Assembly (NCBI RefSeq): GCF_000701445.1
Contig: NZ_KL370782.1
Coordinates: 68,983 to 132,982 of the forward strand
DNA length: 64,000 bases
Reading direction: 5' to 3'
Origin: Brevundimonas bacteroides DSM 4726
GTDB lineage: Bacteria > Pseudomonadota > Alphaproteobacteria > Caulobacterales > Caulobacteraceae
Positions 42,108 through 50,829 of this stretch are shown piece by piece (positions within the stretch are counted from its first letter, which is position 1; each line of letters opens with the position of its first letter). A model generated the notes under the pieces. The model did no database searches and had not been told where the DNA came from. It saw only the letters and a program-made list of their open reading frames with translations. The position numbers and the translations under genes are program-made.

Positions 42108-43072
42108 CAGGCGGCTCCGAACGGCGCGAAACGTTCGACCAGCAGGGCGGCGAACAGGGCCATCAGATACAGGATCGAAAAGGCGAAAAGATTGCGCGCC
42201 GGTTTGGCCTCGGCGCGCACGTCATACAATGCGGCCTCTCGCCCCACGGCCTCGGCCTTGTCGGGCTGATCGCCCGCGCGGGAACGCCAGAGCCGGAACG
42301 CCAGCGCCAGGAACAGCAGGCCCCCGGCGACCGAGACGGCCAGATAGATCGGGCCGCCCAGCCCCGTCAGGCCGGGCGCGATCGCCACGGGGACGAACAC
42401 CAGCGAATAGAGCAGGATCTGCAGGCGGGTGGACTTGGCTCCGCGCGCCACGGGCATCATCGGAATGCCCGCCTTGGCGTAGTCGCCGGTCGAATAGAGC
42501 GCCAACGCCCAGCTGTGCGGCGGGGTCCACAGGAAGATGATGAGGAAGAGCAGCCACGCCTGCCACGGCGCCTCGCCCGTCGCCGCTGCCCAGCCGATCA
42601 CCGGCGGAAAGGCGCCCGCGGCTCCGCCGATCACGATGTTCTGAGGCGTCCGCCGCTTCAGCATCAGGGTGTAGAAGACCGCGTAGTAGGCAATGGTGAG
42701 GAGCAGCAGCCCGCCCGCCAGCCAGTTGGTGTTCATGCCCAGCAGCATGACCGAGAACACCGACAGGACGATCCCGAAGGCGAGAGCATCGTTCCGGCGG
42801 AGACGACCTGCCGCCACCGGCCGCCCGCGCGTGCGCCGCATCAGGGCGTCGGTCTCATGCTCCAGCGCCATGTTGAGGGCTCCGGCCGCGCCCGCGCCGA
42901 CCGCGATGCACAGGATAGCGATGGCGCCGACCAGCGGATTGATGTCGGCCCCGGCCACGACCAGCCCCGTCGCCGCCGTGAAGATCACCAGCGACATGAC
43001 GCGCGGCTTCAGCAGCTGGAAGAAATCCTCCGGCTGGGCCGTCGACAGGGCGGGGGCGGCGGGTGAGGTCAT
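42107..43072 (-). CDS. ctaB: protohaem IX farnesyltransferase (haem O synthase)
   Basis: A 321-residue nine-helix UbiA-family prenyltransferase. The first Asp-rich motif is NMALEHETDALMRRTRGRP and the second is YSTGDYAKAGIPMMP. It makes haem O, which CtaA turns into haem a for the oxidase. It lies between ctaD and the coxF-like gene. The stretch before its start codon is occupied by a large inverted repeat. Confidence 0.95.
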   Translation of the reverse strand: MTSPAAPALSTAQPEDFFQLLKPRVMSLVIFTAATGLVVAGADINPLVGAIAILCIAVGAGAAGALNMALEHETDALMRRTRGRPVAAGRLRRNDALAFGIVLSVFSVMLLGMNTNWLAGGLLLLTIAYYAVFYTLMLKRRTPQNIVIGGAAGAFPPVIGWAAATGEAPWQAWLLFLIIFLWTPPHSWALALYSTGDYAKAGIPMMPVARGAKSTRLQILLYSLVFVPVAIAPGLTGLGGPIYLAVSVAGGLLFLALAFRLWRSRAGDQPDKAEAVGREAALYDVRAEAKPARNLFAFSILYLMALFAALLVERFAPFGAA

Positions 43073-43083
43073 GTCGTCCTTCT

Positions 43084-43223
43084 AATCCTCCCCCGTGAGC
43101 AAAGCGAAACGGGGGAGGGGGACCGCGAAGCGGTGGAGGGGGCGGCTCCAGACACGGTGTGCGTGTCCGCCCCCTCCACCAGCCTTCGGCCGGTCCCCCT
43201 CCCCCGCTGAGCGGGTGAGGATT
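43084..43223. repeat. large palindromic extragenic element (about 140 bases)
   Basis: The ends AATCCTC (43084-43090) and GAGGATT (43217-43223) are exact inverted repeats. Inside, GGGGGAGGGGGACCG pairs with CGGTCCCCCTCCCCC, and GGTGGAGGGGGCGG with CCGCCCCCTCCACC, around a short centre. The two arms together make a hairpin of over 30 base pairs with small bulges. It fills almost the whole ctaD-ctaB gap. It has the look of a non-autonomous repeat element with no coding capacity. Confidence 0.88.
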
Positions 43224-43232
43224 GCGGTCCTC

Positions 43233-44912
43233 TTAGTGGCTGTCGGCCTTGACCACCGGCAGTTCGTTGAACTGGTGATGCGGCGGCGGGCTGGACAGGG
43301 TCCATTCCAAGGTCGTGGCGCCCTCGCCCCAGGGGTTGGCGACGCCGGCGCGACGACGCACGGCCGCCTCGATCAGGACGATCAGGAACACGACCACGCC
43401 GACCGCCGTGATGGCGTAGCCCCACGACGAGACCTGGTTCCACAGGGTGTAGGCCTCGGGGTAGTCGATGTAGCGGCGCGGCATGCCCTGCAGACCCAGG
43501 AAGTGCTGAGGGAAGAAGATCACGTTCACGCCGACGAACATGATCCAGAAGTGCAGCGCGCCCAGGAACTCGTTGTACTTCACGCCGAACATCTTCTCGA
43601 ACCAGTAGTAGAAGCCCGCGAAGATGGCGAAGACCGCGCCCAGCGACAGCACATAGTGGAAGTGCGCCACGACGTAGTAGGTGTCGTGCAGGCTGTAATC
43701 GATGCCCGCGTTGGACAGCACAACGCCGGTCACGCCCCCGACGGTGAACAGGAAGATGAAGCCGATCGCCCACAGCATGGGCGTCTTGAAGCTGAGCGAT
43801 CCGCCCCACATGGTGGCGATCCAGCTGAAGATCTTCACGCCCGTCGGCACCGCGATGATCATGGTCGCGGCGATGAAGTAGGCGCGCAGGTTCACGCTCA
43901 TGCCGACGGTGTACATGTGGTGCGCCCACACGATGAAGCCGACGAAGCCGATGGCGACCATGGCGTAGGCCATCGCCAGGTAGCCGAACACCGGCTTCTT
44001 GGAGAAGGTCGAGACGATGTGGCTGATGATGCCGAAGCCCGGGAGGATCAGGATGTAGACCTCCGGGTGACCGAAGAACCAGAACAGGTGCTGGAACATC
44101 ACCGGATCGCCGCCGCCGGCCGGGTCGAAGAAGGACGTGCCGAAGTTGCGGTCCGTCAGCAGCATGGTGATGGCGCCGGCCAGAACCGGCAGCGACAGCA
44201 GGAGCAGGAAGGCGGTGACGAGCACCGACCAGGCGAACAGCGGCATCCGGTGCAGCGTCATGCCCGGGGCGCGCATGTTGAAGATGGTGGTGATGAAGTT
44301 GATCGCGCCCAGGATCGACGAGGCGCCCGCGACGTGCAGCGAGAAGATCGCCAGGTCCATGGCCGGACCGGTGTGGCCGCTGGTCGAGAGCGGCGGATAG
44401 ATGGTCCAGCCGCCGCCGAAGCCGCGACCCGGTCCACCGTCCACAAACAGCGACAGGCACAGAAGCACCCAGGCCGAGACCAGCAGCCAGAACGAGACGT
44501 TGTTCATGCGCGGGAAGGCCATGTCCGGCGCGCCGATCATGATCGGCACGAACCAGTTGCCGAAGCCGCCGATCATCGCCGGCATGACCATGAAGAAGAT
44601 CATGATCAGGGCATGGGCCGTGACGGTGACGTTGTAGCCGTGCTTGGACGCCTCGACGATGCCCAACTGCTCGATCAGGCCGCCCGGGACGAACCACTGG
44701 ATGCCCGGCTCGGCCAGTTCCAGACGGATGAAGCCCGACAGGATGCCGCCGACGATGCCCGCCATGATGGCGAAGATCAGATACAGCGTCCCGATGTCCT
44801 TGTGGTTGGTGGACAGGAACCAGCGGGTGAAGAAGCCCGGCTTGTGATCGTGCTCCGCATGGGCGTCATGCCCGGGCGAAACGTGGGTGTCGGCGGTGAT
44901 ATCGGTGGCCAT
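43233..44912 (-). CDS. ctaD: cytochrome c oxidase subunit I (aa3-type)
   Basis: A 559-residue twelve-helix subunit I. Haem/copper ligands are seen in [18 protein letters not shown] (His-Glu/Tyr site), THKDIGTLY near the N-terminus, and the [15 protein letters not shown] (two haem ligand His). The proton channel D motif ([23 protein letters not shown]) is present, cut here. The start [12 protein letters not shown] at 44912 is the family start. A frame that continues upstream is antisense to ctaC's end and unrelated. Confidence 0.97.
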   Translation of the reverse strand: MATDITADTHVSPGHDAHAEHDHKPGFFTRWFLSTNHKDIGTLYLIFAIMAGIVGGILSGFIRLELAEPGIQWFVPGGLIEQLGIVEASKHGYNVTVTAHALIMIFFMVMPAMIGGFGNWFVPIMIGAPDMAFPRMNNVSFWLLVSAWVLLCLSLFVDGGPGRGFGGGWTIYPPLSTSGHTGPAMDLAIFSLHVAGASSILGAINFITTIFNMRAPGMTLHRMPLFAWSVLVTAFLLLLSLPVLAGAITMLLTDRNFGTSFFDPAGGGDPVMFQHLFWFFGHPEVYILILPGFGIISHIVSTFSKKPVFGYLAMAYAMVAIGFVGFIVWAHHMYTVGMSVNLRAYFIAATMIIAVPTGVKIFSWIATMWGGSLSFKTPMLWAIGFIFLFTVGGVTGVVLSNAGIDYSLHDTYYVVAHFHYVLSLGAVFAIFAGFYYWFEKMFGVKYNEFLGALHFWIMFVGVNVIFFPQHFLGLQGMPRRYIDYPEAYTLWNQVSSWGYAITAVGVVVFLIVLIEAAVRRRAGVANPWGEGATTLEWTLSSPPPHHQFNELPVVKADSH

Positions 44913-44932
44913 GATCGATTTCGGTCTGACGA

Positions 44933-45919
44933 TTACTGCGCGGGCGCGGCGGCGGGAGCGGCCGGAGCGGCGGGGTTCGGGGCTTCGGCGACGGCGGGCT
45001 GGGCCGCGTCGGCGGCGGCCGGGGCCGCGGTCGGAGCGCCCGTCGTGCCGGCGGCGGCCTGTGCGGCGGTACCGCCCGGAGCGGCCTCGGCCGAGGCCGG
45101 GGTCATGGAGCCGCCCTTGGAGGCGACCCAGGCGGCGAACTCGGCTTCCGACACCACATTGATCTGGATCGGCATGAAGGCGTGGTCGACACCGCACAGC
45201 TCCGAACATTGGCCATAGAAGACGCCTTCGCGCTCGGCGCGGAACCAGGTCTCGTTCACCCGGCCCGGGATGGCGTCGGTCTTCAGGCCGAAGGCCGGCA
45301 GGGCGAAGGCGTGGATCACGTCCGAAGCGGTGACCAGAACACGGACGGTCTGGCCGACCGGCACGACGATCGGCTCGTCCACGGCCAGTCGATAGGGCAC
45401 GCCCTGGGCCTGGGCCTCGGCTTCCGGCAGCATGTTGGAGATGTATTCGGCCACGCCCTGGTCCGGGTACTCATAGGCCCAGTTCCACTGGTTGCCCGTG
45501 GCCTTCACCGTCAGGTCCGGCGTCGGCATGTCGTGATAGGCGAACAGCAGGCGGAACGAGAACAGGGAGATGCCGACCAGGATCATCACCGGCAGGACCG
45601 TCCAGACGATCTCGACCAGGGTGTTGTGGCTCCACTTGGCCGGGGTCGGGTTGGCCTTGGCGTTGTAGCGGACCACGACCCAGATCAGCAGGCCGAGCAC
45701 CAGAAGCGAGATGCCGACGATGATCGGCATCAGGATGGCGTCATGGAAGAAGTGCGCCTGATGCTTCAGCGGCGAAGCGGCGGGCTGGAGCCCGATGCCG
45801 CCCGGCGTGGGCTGACCCATCAGGTCCTGCGCCCAGGCGGGCGCGGCGAAGAAGGCGGCGAGCGAGGCCGTGGCGATACCGCCCGTGACCCCGTTCAGGG
45901 CGCGCTTGCCCAGACGCAT
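44933..45919 (-). CDS. ctaC: cytochrome c oxidase subunit II
   Basis: About 328 residues: a signal peptide ending at PAWAQD, two membrane helices, and a cupredoxin domain with the CuA motif [12 protein letters not shown] (Cys238 and Cys242) and [10 protein letters not shown]. The last 50 residues are an Ala/Pro tail beyond the usual end. ATG 45919 is chosen since GAGGAA lies about nine bases upstream. ATG 45934 or TTG 45943 would add five or eight residues. It is the first gene of the operon. Confidence 0.95.
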   Translation of the reverse strand: MRLGKRALNGVTGGIATASLAAFFAAPAWAQDLMGQPTPGGIGLQPAASPLKHQAHFFHDAILMPIIVGISLLVLGLLIWVVVRYNAKANPTPAKWSHNTLVEIVWTVLPVMILVGISLFSFRLLFAYHDMPTPDLTVKATGNQWNWAYEYPDQGVAEYISNMLPEAEAQAQGVPYRLAVDEPIVVPVGQTVRVLVTASDVIHAFALPAFGLKTDAIPGRVNETWFRAEREGVFYGQCSELCGVDHAFMPIQINVVSEAEFAAWVASKGGSMTPASAEAAPGGTAAQAAAGTTGAPTAAPAAADAAQPAVAEAPNPAAPAAPAAAPAQ

Positions 45920-46096
45920 GCGATTGTTCCTCATCCTGCTCAACGAACCGGATCAGGCGGGGAAGCGCGGACCCGGCGTCGCCCCCGAAACGACAGGGAT
46001 CGACGATTTGAGCCGGTCCTTATCGCCCCGCCCCCCGCTTGCCAAGCGATTGGACGCCGCACCGGCGATTTGGCGCAGGCGCAGACTGACCTTGCG

Positions 46097-47068
46097 TCAG
46101 CAATCCGGGCAGTCGGGCAGGACGTCTGTCTCGAGCTGAAACGTCGTGTGGGCGATGCCGAAGCGAGTCTTGGCCAAGCTTTGCGCCTCCGCCAGCAGGG
46201 CCTTGGGATCGCCCCGCTCGTGCACCAGATGGGCCGTCAAAGCGGTCTTCGTCGTCGACAGTCCCCAGACGTGGAGATCGTGGACAGCCGTCACGCCGGG
46301 AATATCGGCCAACGCCTTCTTGACCGCCCCCACATTCACCGAAGCCGGGGCAGCGTCGAGCGCGAGGTTCAGCGATTCCCGGAACAGGCCCCAGGTGCCG
46401 AGCAGGATCACCGCCACGATGATCAGGCTGACCGCAGGATCGATGACGCTCCACCCGGTCAAGAGGATCAGCCCGCCCGAGACGACGACGCCCAGTGAGA
46501 CCCCGGCGTCGGCCATCATGTGCAGATAGGCGCCCCGGGCGTTCAGGTCGTGGTGGTCCTTCATGAACAGGAACGCGGTGCCGAGATTGATGACGAAGCC
46601 GATCCCGGCCACGGCCATGATGAGGCCGGACTCGACCGGCGCCGGCTCGGCGATGCGTCGGATGGCCTCGAAGGTGATGGCCCCGCAGGCGAAGATCAGC
46701 AGGATGGCGTTGGCCAGGGCCGCCAGCACCGTCGCCTTGCCGAAGCCATAGGTGCGGCTGGGCCCTGCCGCGCGTCGGGCCAGCACCGCCGCCCCGCCGG
46801 CCATGGCGAGCCCCAGAACGTCCGACAGGTTGTGCCCCGCATCGGCCAGCAGGGCCGTCGATCCTGAGATCACGCCCGCGATCGCCTCGCAGATGACGAA
46901 GGCCAGATTGACGACCAGACCCACACCATAGCGCCAGTCGCCGGTGTCGACCGGGCCGTGGCTGTGGCCATGCCCGTGGTGATGGCCGTGGTGCGCGTGG
47001 TCGTGGCCATGATCGTGGTGATCATGGTCGTGGTGCGCGTGGTCCGCGTGTGCGTGTCCGCCCGACAT
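46097..47068 (-). CDS. cation diffusion facilitator with His-rich N-terminus (DmeF/CzcD-like)
   Basis: A 323-residue CDF exporter. Residues 1-38 contain 19 histidines. Six transmembrane helices follow, with the metal site HNLSD (79-83, helix II) and HMMAD (helix V). The C-terminal cytoplasmic domain has VHDLHVWGLS. Such proteins export zinc, cobalt or nickel in exchange for protons. The upstream membrane protein gene, nine bases away, probably shares the transcript, and a palindrome lies before it. The final CPDC could also bind metal. Confidence 0.93.
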   Translation of the reverse strand: MSGGHAHADHAHHDHDHHDHGHDHAHHGHHHGHGHSHGPVDTGDWRYGVGLVVNLAFVICEAIAGVISGSTALLADAGHNLSDVLGLAMAGGAAVLARRAAGPSRTYGFGKATVLAALANAILLIFACGAITFEAIRRIAEPAPVESGLIMAVAGIGFVINLGTAFLFMKDHHDLNARGAYLHMMADAGVSLGVVVSGGLILLTGWSVIDPAVSLIIVAVILLGTWGLFRESLNLALDAAPASVNVGAVKKALADIPGVTAVHDLHVWGLSTTKTALTAHLVHERGDPKALLAEAQSLAKTRFGIAHTTFQLETDVLPDCPDC

Positions 47069-47077
47069 TACCCCAGC

Positions 47078-47737
47078 CTAGTGCTGGTGCGTCACGATAA
47101 GAAGGCCGATCGCGATCAGGGCGACGCCCAGCACCGCGCCCTCGTACCGCGCCCACCGCTCCAGCCGCAGGATCGAGGCCCCGGCGCGAGCCAGCAGGGT
47201 GAAGACGGCCATGCCCAGAACTGTGCCGAGCGCGAAGGCGAGCGTCAGCAGCGCCAGCACCGCCGCCCCCTCGCCCGCCGCAGACATGTAGATCGGCAGC
47301 AGCACCTCGCCCGGCGACAGGGCCATGATTCCGACCAGGCCCCAGAAGGCGGCGGCGTGCGACACCGTCGGCTCGGCCAGGTCCATGCCGGGGCCACCGG
47401 CCGTAACCGGCCTGCGCACCATCGCCCGGATCAGGTAGAAGCCGCCGAACGCGAACAGCAGCCCCGCCGACAACCAGGGCAGAAGACCGTCGATCACAGT
47501 GTCCAGCACCAGTCCCGCCGCCACGATCAGGCTGCCGACGAAGACGGTCGAGGCCACATGGGCCAGCCCCGCCGCCGTCACCGCCGCCATGTTGCGCGTC
47601 AGGCTCCACCGCTGGGCTCGCCCGACCAGCACGAACGGCAGCCAGTGCGTCGGCAGGGCCGCGTGCAGGAAGGCGGCGGCGAACCCGCCCCCGACGAGCG
47701 AGAGCAGGACCGGCTGTTCAAGGTCGGACGGCGACAT
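47078..47737 (-). CDS. multi-pass membrane protein, possibly NicO/UreH-like metal transporter
   Basis: A 219-residue protein with six hydrophobic helices. The first has HAALPTHWLPFVLVG, two His spaced as in UreH/NicO-like metal transporters, and a third His in AGLAHVAST. The second half (FWGLVGIMALSPGEVLLPIYM) repeats this layout without His pairs. No specific function is established for this subgroup. The coupling with the CDF exporter points to metal export. Confidence 0.7.
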   Translation of the reverse strand: MSPSDLEQPVLLSLVGGGFAAAFLHAALPTHWLPFVLVGRAQRWSLTRNMAAVTAAGLAHVASTVFVGSLIVAAGLVLDTVIDGLLPWLSAGLLFAFGGFYLIRAMVRRPVTAGGPGMDLAEPTVSHAAAFWGLVGIMALSPGEVLLPIYMSAAGEGAAVLALLTLAFALGTVLGMAVFTLLARAGASILRLERWARYEGAVLGVALIAIGLLIVTHQH

Positions 47738-47754
47738 TGCCGACCCTATAGCGT

Positions 47755-47767
47755 GTTACTTTATAAC
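47755..47767. promoter_or_regulatory. operator-like palindrome before the metal-exporter pair
   Basis: GTTA-CTTTA-TAAC (13 bases) is an inverted repeat 18 bases upstream of the membrane-protein start, in an AT-rich patch that contrasts with its surroundings. It overlaps a CTATAG-like -10 region. It is compatible with binding of a metal regulator such as Zur or another Fur-family protein. No regulator gene is nearby and the motif match is by eye only. Confidence 0.4.
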
Positions 47768-47780
47768 GGTCGAGAAGTTT

Positions 47781-49097
47781 TCAGGCGTAGAGGCTGCGCC
47801 GGTCCAGCGGTAGGCCGCTGGGTCCCGCGCGGCGGCGCTGGGCGACCGTCTGGTAGACGAGGATAGACCCCCGCTCGAAGCCCTTGGCGCACATGGCGAA
47901 GAAGATCAGCCATAGCCGGGTGCGTTCCTCTCCGACCATCGCCACTGCTTCGTCTCGCCGGGCCATAAGGCGTCGCGACCACTCCGCCGTGGTGCGCTGG
48001 AAGTGTTCGCGCAGGTCTTCGACGTCCAGCACCTCGAAACCCAGCCGGCCGAGGTTCGTCACCGTCATGCCGATGGTGTCCAGCTCCCCGCCCGGGAAGA
48101 TGAAGCGGCTGATGGCCCGCGTCGCATGGGTCTGGGGCGCGATGTTGGCCGGATCGCTGCCGCCGCGCCGCACCGAGGCCTGGTGGAAGTAAAGGCCGCC
48201 CGGTTTGAGCAGGCGCTTCATCTCCAGGAAATGCCGGTCGTGGTTGGCGAAGCCGACGTGCTCGAACATCTCGACCTGGCTGATGGCGTCGAAGTGATCC
48301 GACAGGTCCAGGTCGCGGTAGTCGCGCAGCTCCAGCGTGATCCTGTCCGAGAGGCCCAGCCGCTCGACCTTGGCCCGGGCGAAGGCGAGTTGTTCCTCCG
48401 ACAAGGTCACGCCGTGGACGGTGACGCCGTAGTGCCGAGCGGCCCAGCACGACAGTCCGCCCCAGCCGCAGCCGACGTCGAGCAACTGCTGGCCGGGCTT
48501 GAGGCGCAACTTGCGACAGATCAGGTCCAGCTTGCGGGTCTGGGCCTCCTCCAGAGAGGTCGCAGCGTCGGCGTAGTAGGCGCTGGAATAGACCATCTCC
48601 GGATCGAGGAAGAGGCCGTAGAAGTCGTTGCCGACGTCGTAGTGAAAGGAGATGAAATCCTTGTCCCTGCGGGCGGCCTTGTCCTGGCGCTGGCCGGCCA
48701 TGCCCTCGACGTCATAGGCGGCGTCGCCGACGCCGCGCGTCCGGCTGCCCATGAGGAAGGGCAGCAGCTCGCGCGCGATCAGACCCTTGTCGACCCGGCG
48801 CGGCAGGTGGACGGCACGGCCGTGGTCCCAGCGTTCCGCCGCCTCCAGAGGACTGCCGCCCTCGATGCGAACGTCACCCGCGCCATAGAGCTCGAACAGC
48901 GTCATCAGGCTGGGCTTGAGGATCAGCCGCCGCACCGCGCCCGGATCGGTCAGGACGATGCGAATATCGTCGCGCGCGTTCGGCCCCAGCGGCAGGACCT
49001 CGCCGGTCCAGAGCTGCAGCGACAGGTCGGCCTGGAGATGCTCGGCCACATGCGAGGCGATCCGGCGCGCGGCCTGGACCCGGCGGTCTTGCGTCAT
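47781..49097 (-). CDS. cfa: cyclopropane-fatty-acyl-phospholipid synthase family methyltransferase
   Basis: A 438-residue enzyme. The N-terminal membrane/phospholipid-binding region (about 1-130) has the ISFHYDVGNDFYGLFLDPEM link. SAM-binding motif I is LLDVGCGWGGLSCWAA, and the active-site region has SQVEMFEHVG and the GGSD/FIFPGGEL loops. It adds a methylene across double bonds of membrane lipid acyl chains. It is preceded by pgsA, so the two lipid genes may be co-transcribed (seven bases apart). Confidence 0.92.
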   Translation of the reverse strand: MTQDRRVQAARRIASHVAEHLQADLSLQLWTGEVLPLGPNARDDIRIVLTDPGAVRRLILKPSLMTLFELYGAGDVRIEGGSPLEAAERWDHGRAVHLPRRVDKGLIARELLPFLMGSRTRGVGDAAYDVEGMAGQRQDKAARRDKDFISFHYDVGNDFYGLFLDPEMVYSSAYYADAATSLEEAQTRKLDLICRKLRLKPGQQLLDVGCGWGGLSCWAARHYGVTVHGVTLSEEQLAFARAKVERLGLSDRITLELRDYRDLDLSDHFDAISQVEMFEHVGFANHDRHFLEMKRLLKPGGLYFHQASVRRGGSDPANIAPQTHATRAISRFIFPGGELDTIGMTVTNLGRLGFEVLDVEDLREHFQRTTAEWSRRLMARRDEAVAMVGEERTRLWLIFFAMCAKGFERGSILVYQTVAQRRRAGPSGLPLDRRSLYA

Positions 49098-49104
49098 TGC
49101 GGGC

Positions 49105-49743
49105 TCAGTCTTGCGGTTCGGCCAGCGAGCGGCGCGCGGTGTCGAAATACTGCCAGCCAGTCCAGACCGTGGCGATGGCGGCGAACCAGATCAGGGTGTC
49201 GGCGAACAGCTGGAACCAAGGCAGGTAGTCGAACTCCAGTCCAAAGCCGTCCCAGTTTCGCGCGAACAGCTGGGCGCCCAGCGCCACCAGCTGAACGGTG
49301 GTCTTCCACTTGGCCAGCGTCGTGACCTCCAGCGTCACCCGCCCGGCCACGGTCTCGCGCAGCGCCGAAACCGCGAACTCCCGGAACAGGATCAGGCCGC
49401 AGGGAATGGCGATCTGGGGCACGCTGCCGGACGTCAGCACGCCCAGGATGGCCCCGGTGACCAGGATCTTGTCGGCGATCGGATCCAGGATCGCCCCCCA
49501 CCGCGACGTCGCGTTCCAGCGCCGGGCCAGATAGCCGTCGACCCAGTCCGTCGAGGCGGCCACGACGAAGATGTAGAAGGCCGCGCGATACAGGCCGAAC
49601 TGATCCTCGGGGCTCAGATAGGACGACAGGATGGGCACGCCCCCCGTCGCGCCGGCCAGGATCAGGAACATCACCACGCCCGCGATCAGTCGCAGCCCGG
49701 TCAGGATGTTGGGGATGGGATTGTGGCGGGCAGCGTGTGACAT
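49105..49743 (-). CDS. pgsA: CDP-diacylglycerol-glycerol-3-phosphate 3-phosphatidyltransferase
   Basis: A 212-residue membrane enzyme with the CDP-alcohol phosphotransferase signature in DWVDGYLARRWNATSRWG followed by LDPIADK (D-x2-D-G-x2-A-R-x8-G-x3-D-x3-D). It makes phosphatidylglycerol phosphate, the first step to phosphatidylglycerol and cardiolipin. ATG 49743 (MSHAARHNPIPNILTGLR) has the usual family start and an AAGG site. ATG 49779 is possible. Confidence 0.93.
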   Translation of the reverse strand: MSHAARHNPIPNILTGLRLIAGVVMFLILAGATGGVPILSSYLSPEDQFGLYRAAFYIFVVAASTDWVDGYLARRWNATSRWGAILDPIADKILVTGAILGVLTSGSVPQIAIPCGLILFREFAVSALRETVAGRVTLEVTTLAKWKTTVQLVALGAQLFARNWDGFGLEFDYLPWFQLFADTLIWFAAIATVWTGWQYFDTARRSLAEPQD

Positions 49744-49806
49744 GGGAGCCTTCAGGACGATCAGGACGGGAGATGCCATGCTTTGCGGCGCGAAGCGAAC
49801 GCAGGA

Positions 49807-50433
49807 TCAGTCCAGCGCTTCGAATCGCGGGTTCTCGGTCAGCACTCTCAGCACGCCGTCGGCGATACCGAAATGAACGCCGCTGAGGGCCAGGGTTCCG
49901 GCAGCCTCGCGCTCGGCGATCCAGGGAAAGGTGCGCAGGTTCGCCAAAGACAGGCGAACCACCGCCTCCTCCGTCATCTGTTCGACCTCCTCTGGCGCGC
50001 AGGCCTCTGCGACGCGCCGCACAATGGGCGCGCCCTGCGCCACCCATGGCGCTACGAAGTCCTGACAGTTCGCCGGCGCGCCGTGGACCATGGCGTTGAC
50101 CCCGCCGCACTGGGCGTGACCCATGACCAGGATGCGGCGTACGCCAAGCACCTTGACCCCGAACTCCAGCGCCGCCGAGACGCCGTGCAGTTGACCATCG
50201 GGCTGATATGGCGGGACCAGATTGGCGACGTTGCGCACCACGAACAGCTGTCCCGGCGCGGTGTCGAAGATCAGGGCCGGATCGGCGCGACTGTCCGAGC
50301 AGGCCACGACCAGGGTGTGGGGCTTCTGGCCGTCGACCGCGAGCGCTTCGTATTGGGCCCGGGCCTCGGGCCAGTGGTCTTCCCGGAAGCGACGATATCC
50401 GGCGAGGAGGGCTGCTTGGGAATGTTGGGGCAT
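49807..50433 (-). CDS. beta-class carbonic anhydrase
   Basis: A 208-residue beta-carbonic anhydrase. Zinc ligands are Cys45, His106 and Cys109 (CSDSRADP and GHAQCGGV), with the catalytic Asp47/Arg49 pair. It interconverts carbon dioxide and bicarbonate, which supports carboxylases during growth in air. It lies 63 bases upstream of pgsA on the same strand. Confidence 0.94.
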   Translation of the reverse strand: MPQHSQAALLAGYRRFREDHWPEARAQYEALAVDGQKPHTLVVACSDSRADPALIFDTAPGQLFVVRNVANLVPPYQPDGQLHGVSAALEFGVKVLGVRRILVMGHAQCGGVNAMVHGAPANCQDFVAPWVAQGAPIVRRVAEACAPEEVEQMTEEAVVRLSLANLRTFPWIAEREAAGTLALSGVHFGIADGVLRVLTENPRFEALD

Positions 50434-50493
50434 GGGACTCGATGCAAGGTAATCGGTAAAGGCTGAGCCGCAGATGGCTCGCGTGGACTGTGG

Positions 50494-50802
50494 CTACGGA
50501 CGGCGGACCTTTGGATCAATAAGCACCGCCTGCTGCCATGCGCTCGGCGCTTTGTCGGTGCGGTGGATGCAGCCGGCCCAGCAGCAGGGGCGCTTCTTGC
50601 CCTCGCGCATCTCCTCCAACGTGCGGACGATGCGACGCTCGCGGGTCCTTGGCTGTTTGGCGTCCTCGACCCAGCAGATGAACTCGTTGCGGCCGAGCGG
50701 GGTCAGGGACTCCCACAGGGCGTGCGTTTCCGCATCGGCTTCGATGGCGGCGCGCAGGTCGCCGCCTGCCTCATGCGCTGTGCCCTGGGAAAAGACGCTC
50801 AT
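50494..50802 (-). CDS. YdeI/OmpD-associated-like small protein
   Basis: A 102-residue protein with the YdeI-type segment LWESLTPLGRNEFICWVEDAKQPRTRERRI, shortened here to its key parts (LTPLGRNEF, WVEDAKQPRTR). The family is small and of uncertain function. Two cysteines sit together in RPCCWAGC. ATG 50802 is used. A TTG two codons earlier is possible. Confidence 0.75.
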   Translation of the reverse strand: MSVFSQGTAHEAGGDLRAAIEADAETHALWESLTPLGRNEFICWVEDAKQPRTRERRIVRTLEEMREGKKRPCCWAGCIHRTDKAPSAWQQAVLIDPKVRRP

Positions 50803-50829
50803 CGTCAAGGCTCCGACTTCCGCAGGACC

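Noticed and set aside
43095-45218. 707-codon plus-strand frame over ctaD
   Set aside because: An antisense shadow rich in His/Arg/Asp. It runs through the ctaD coding strand and the palindromic repeat.
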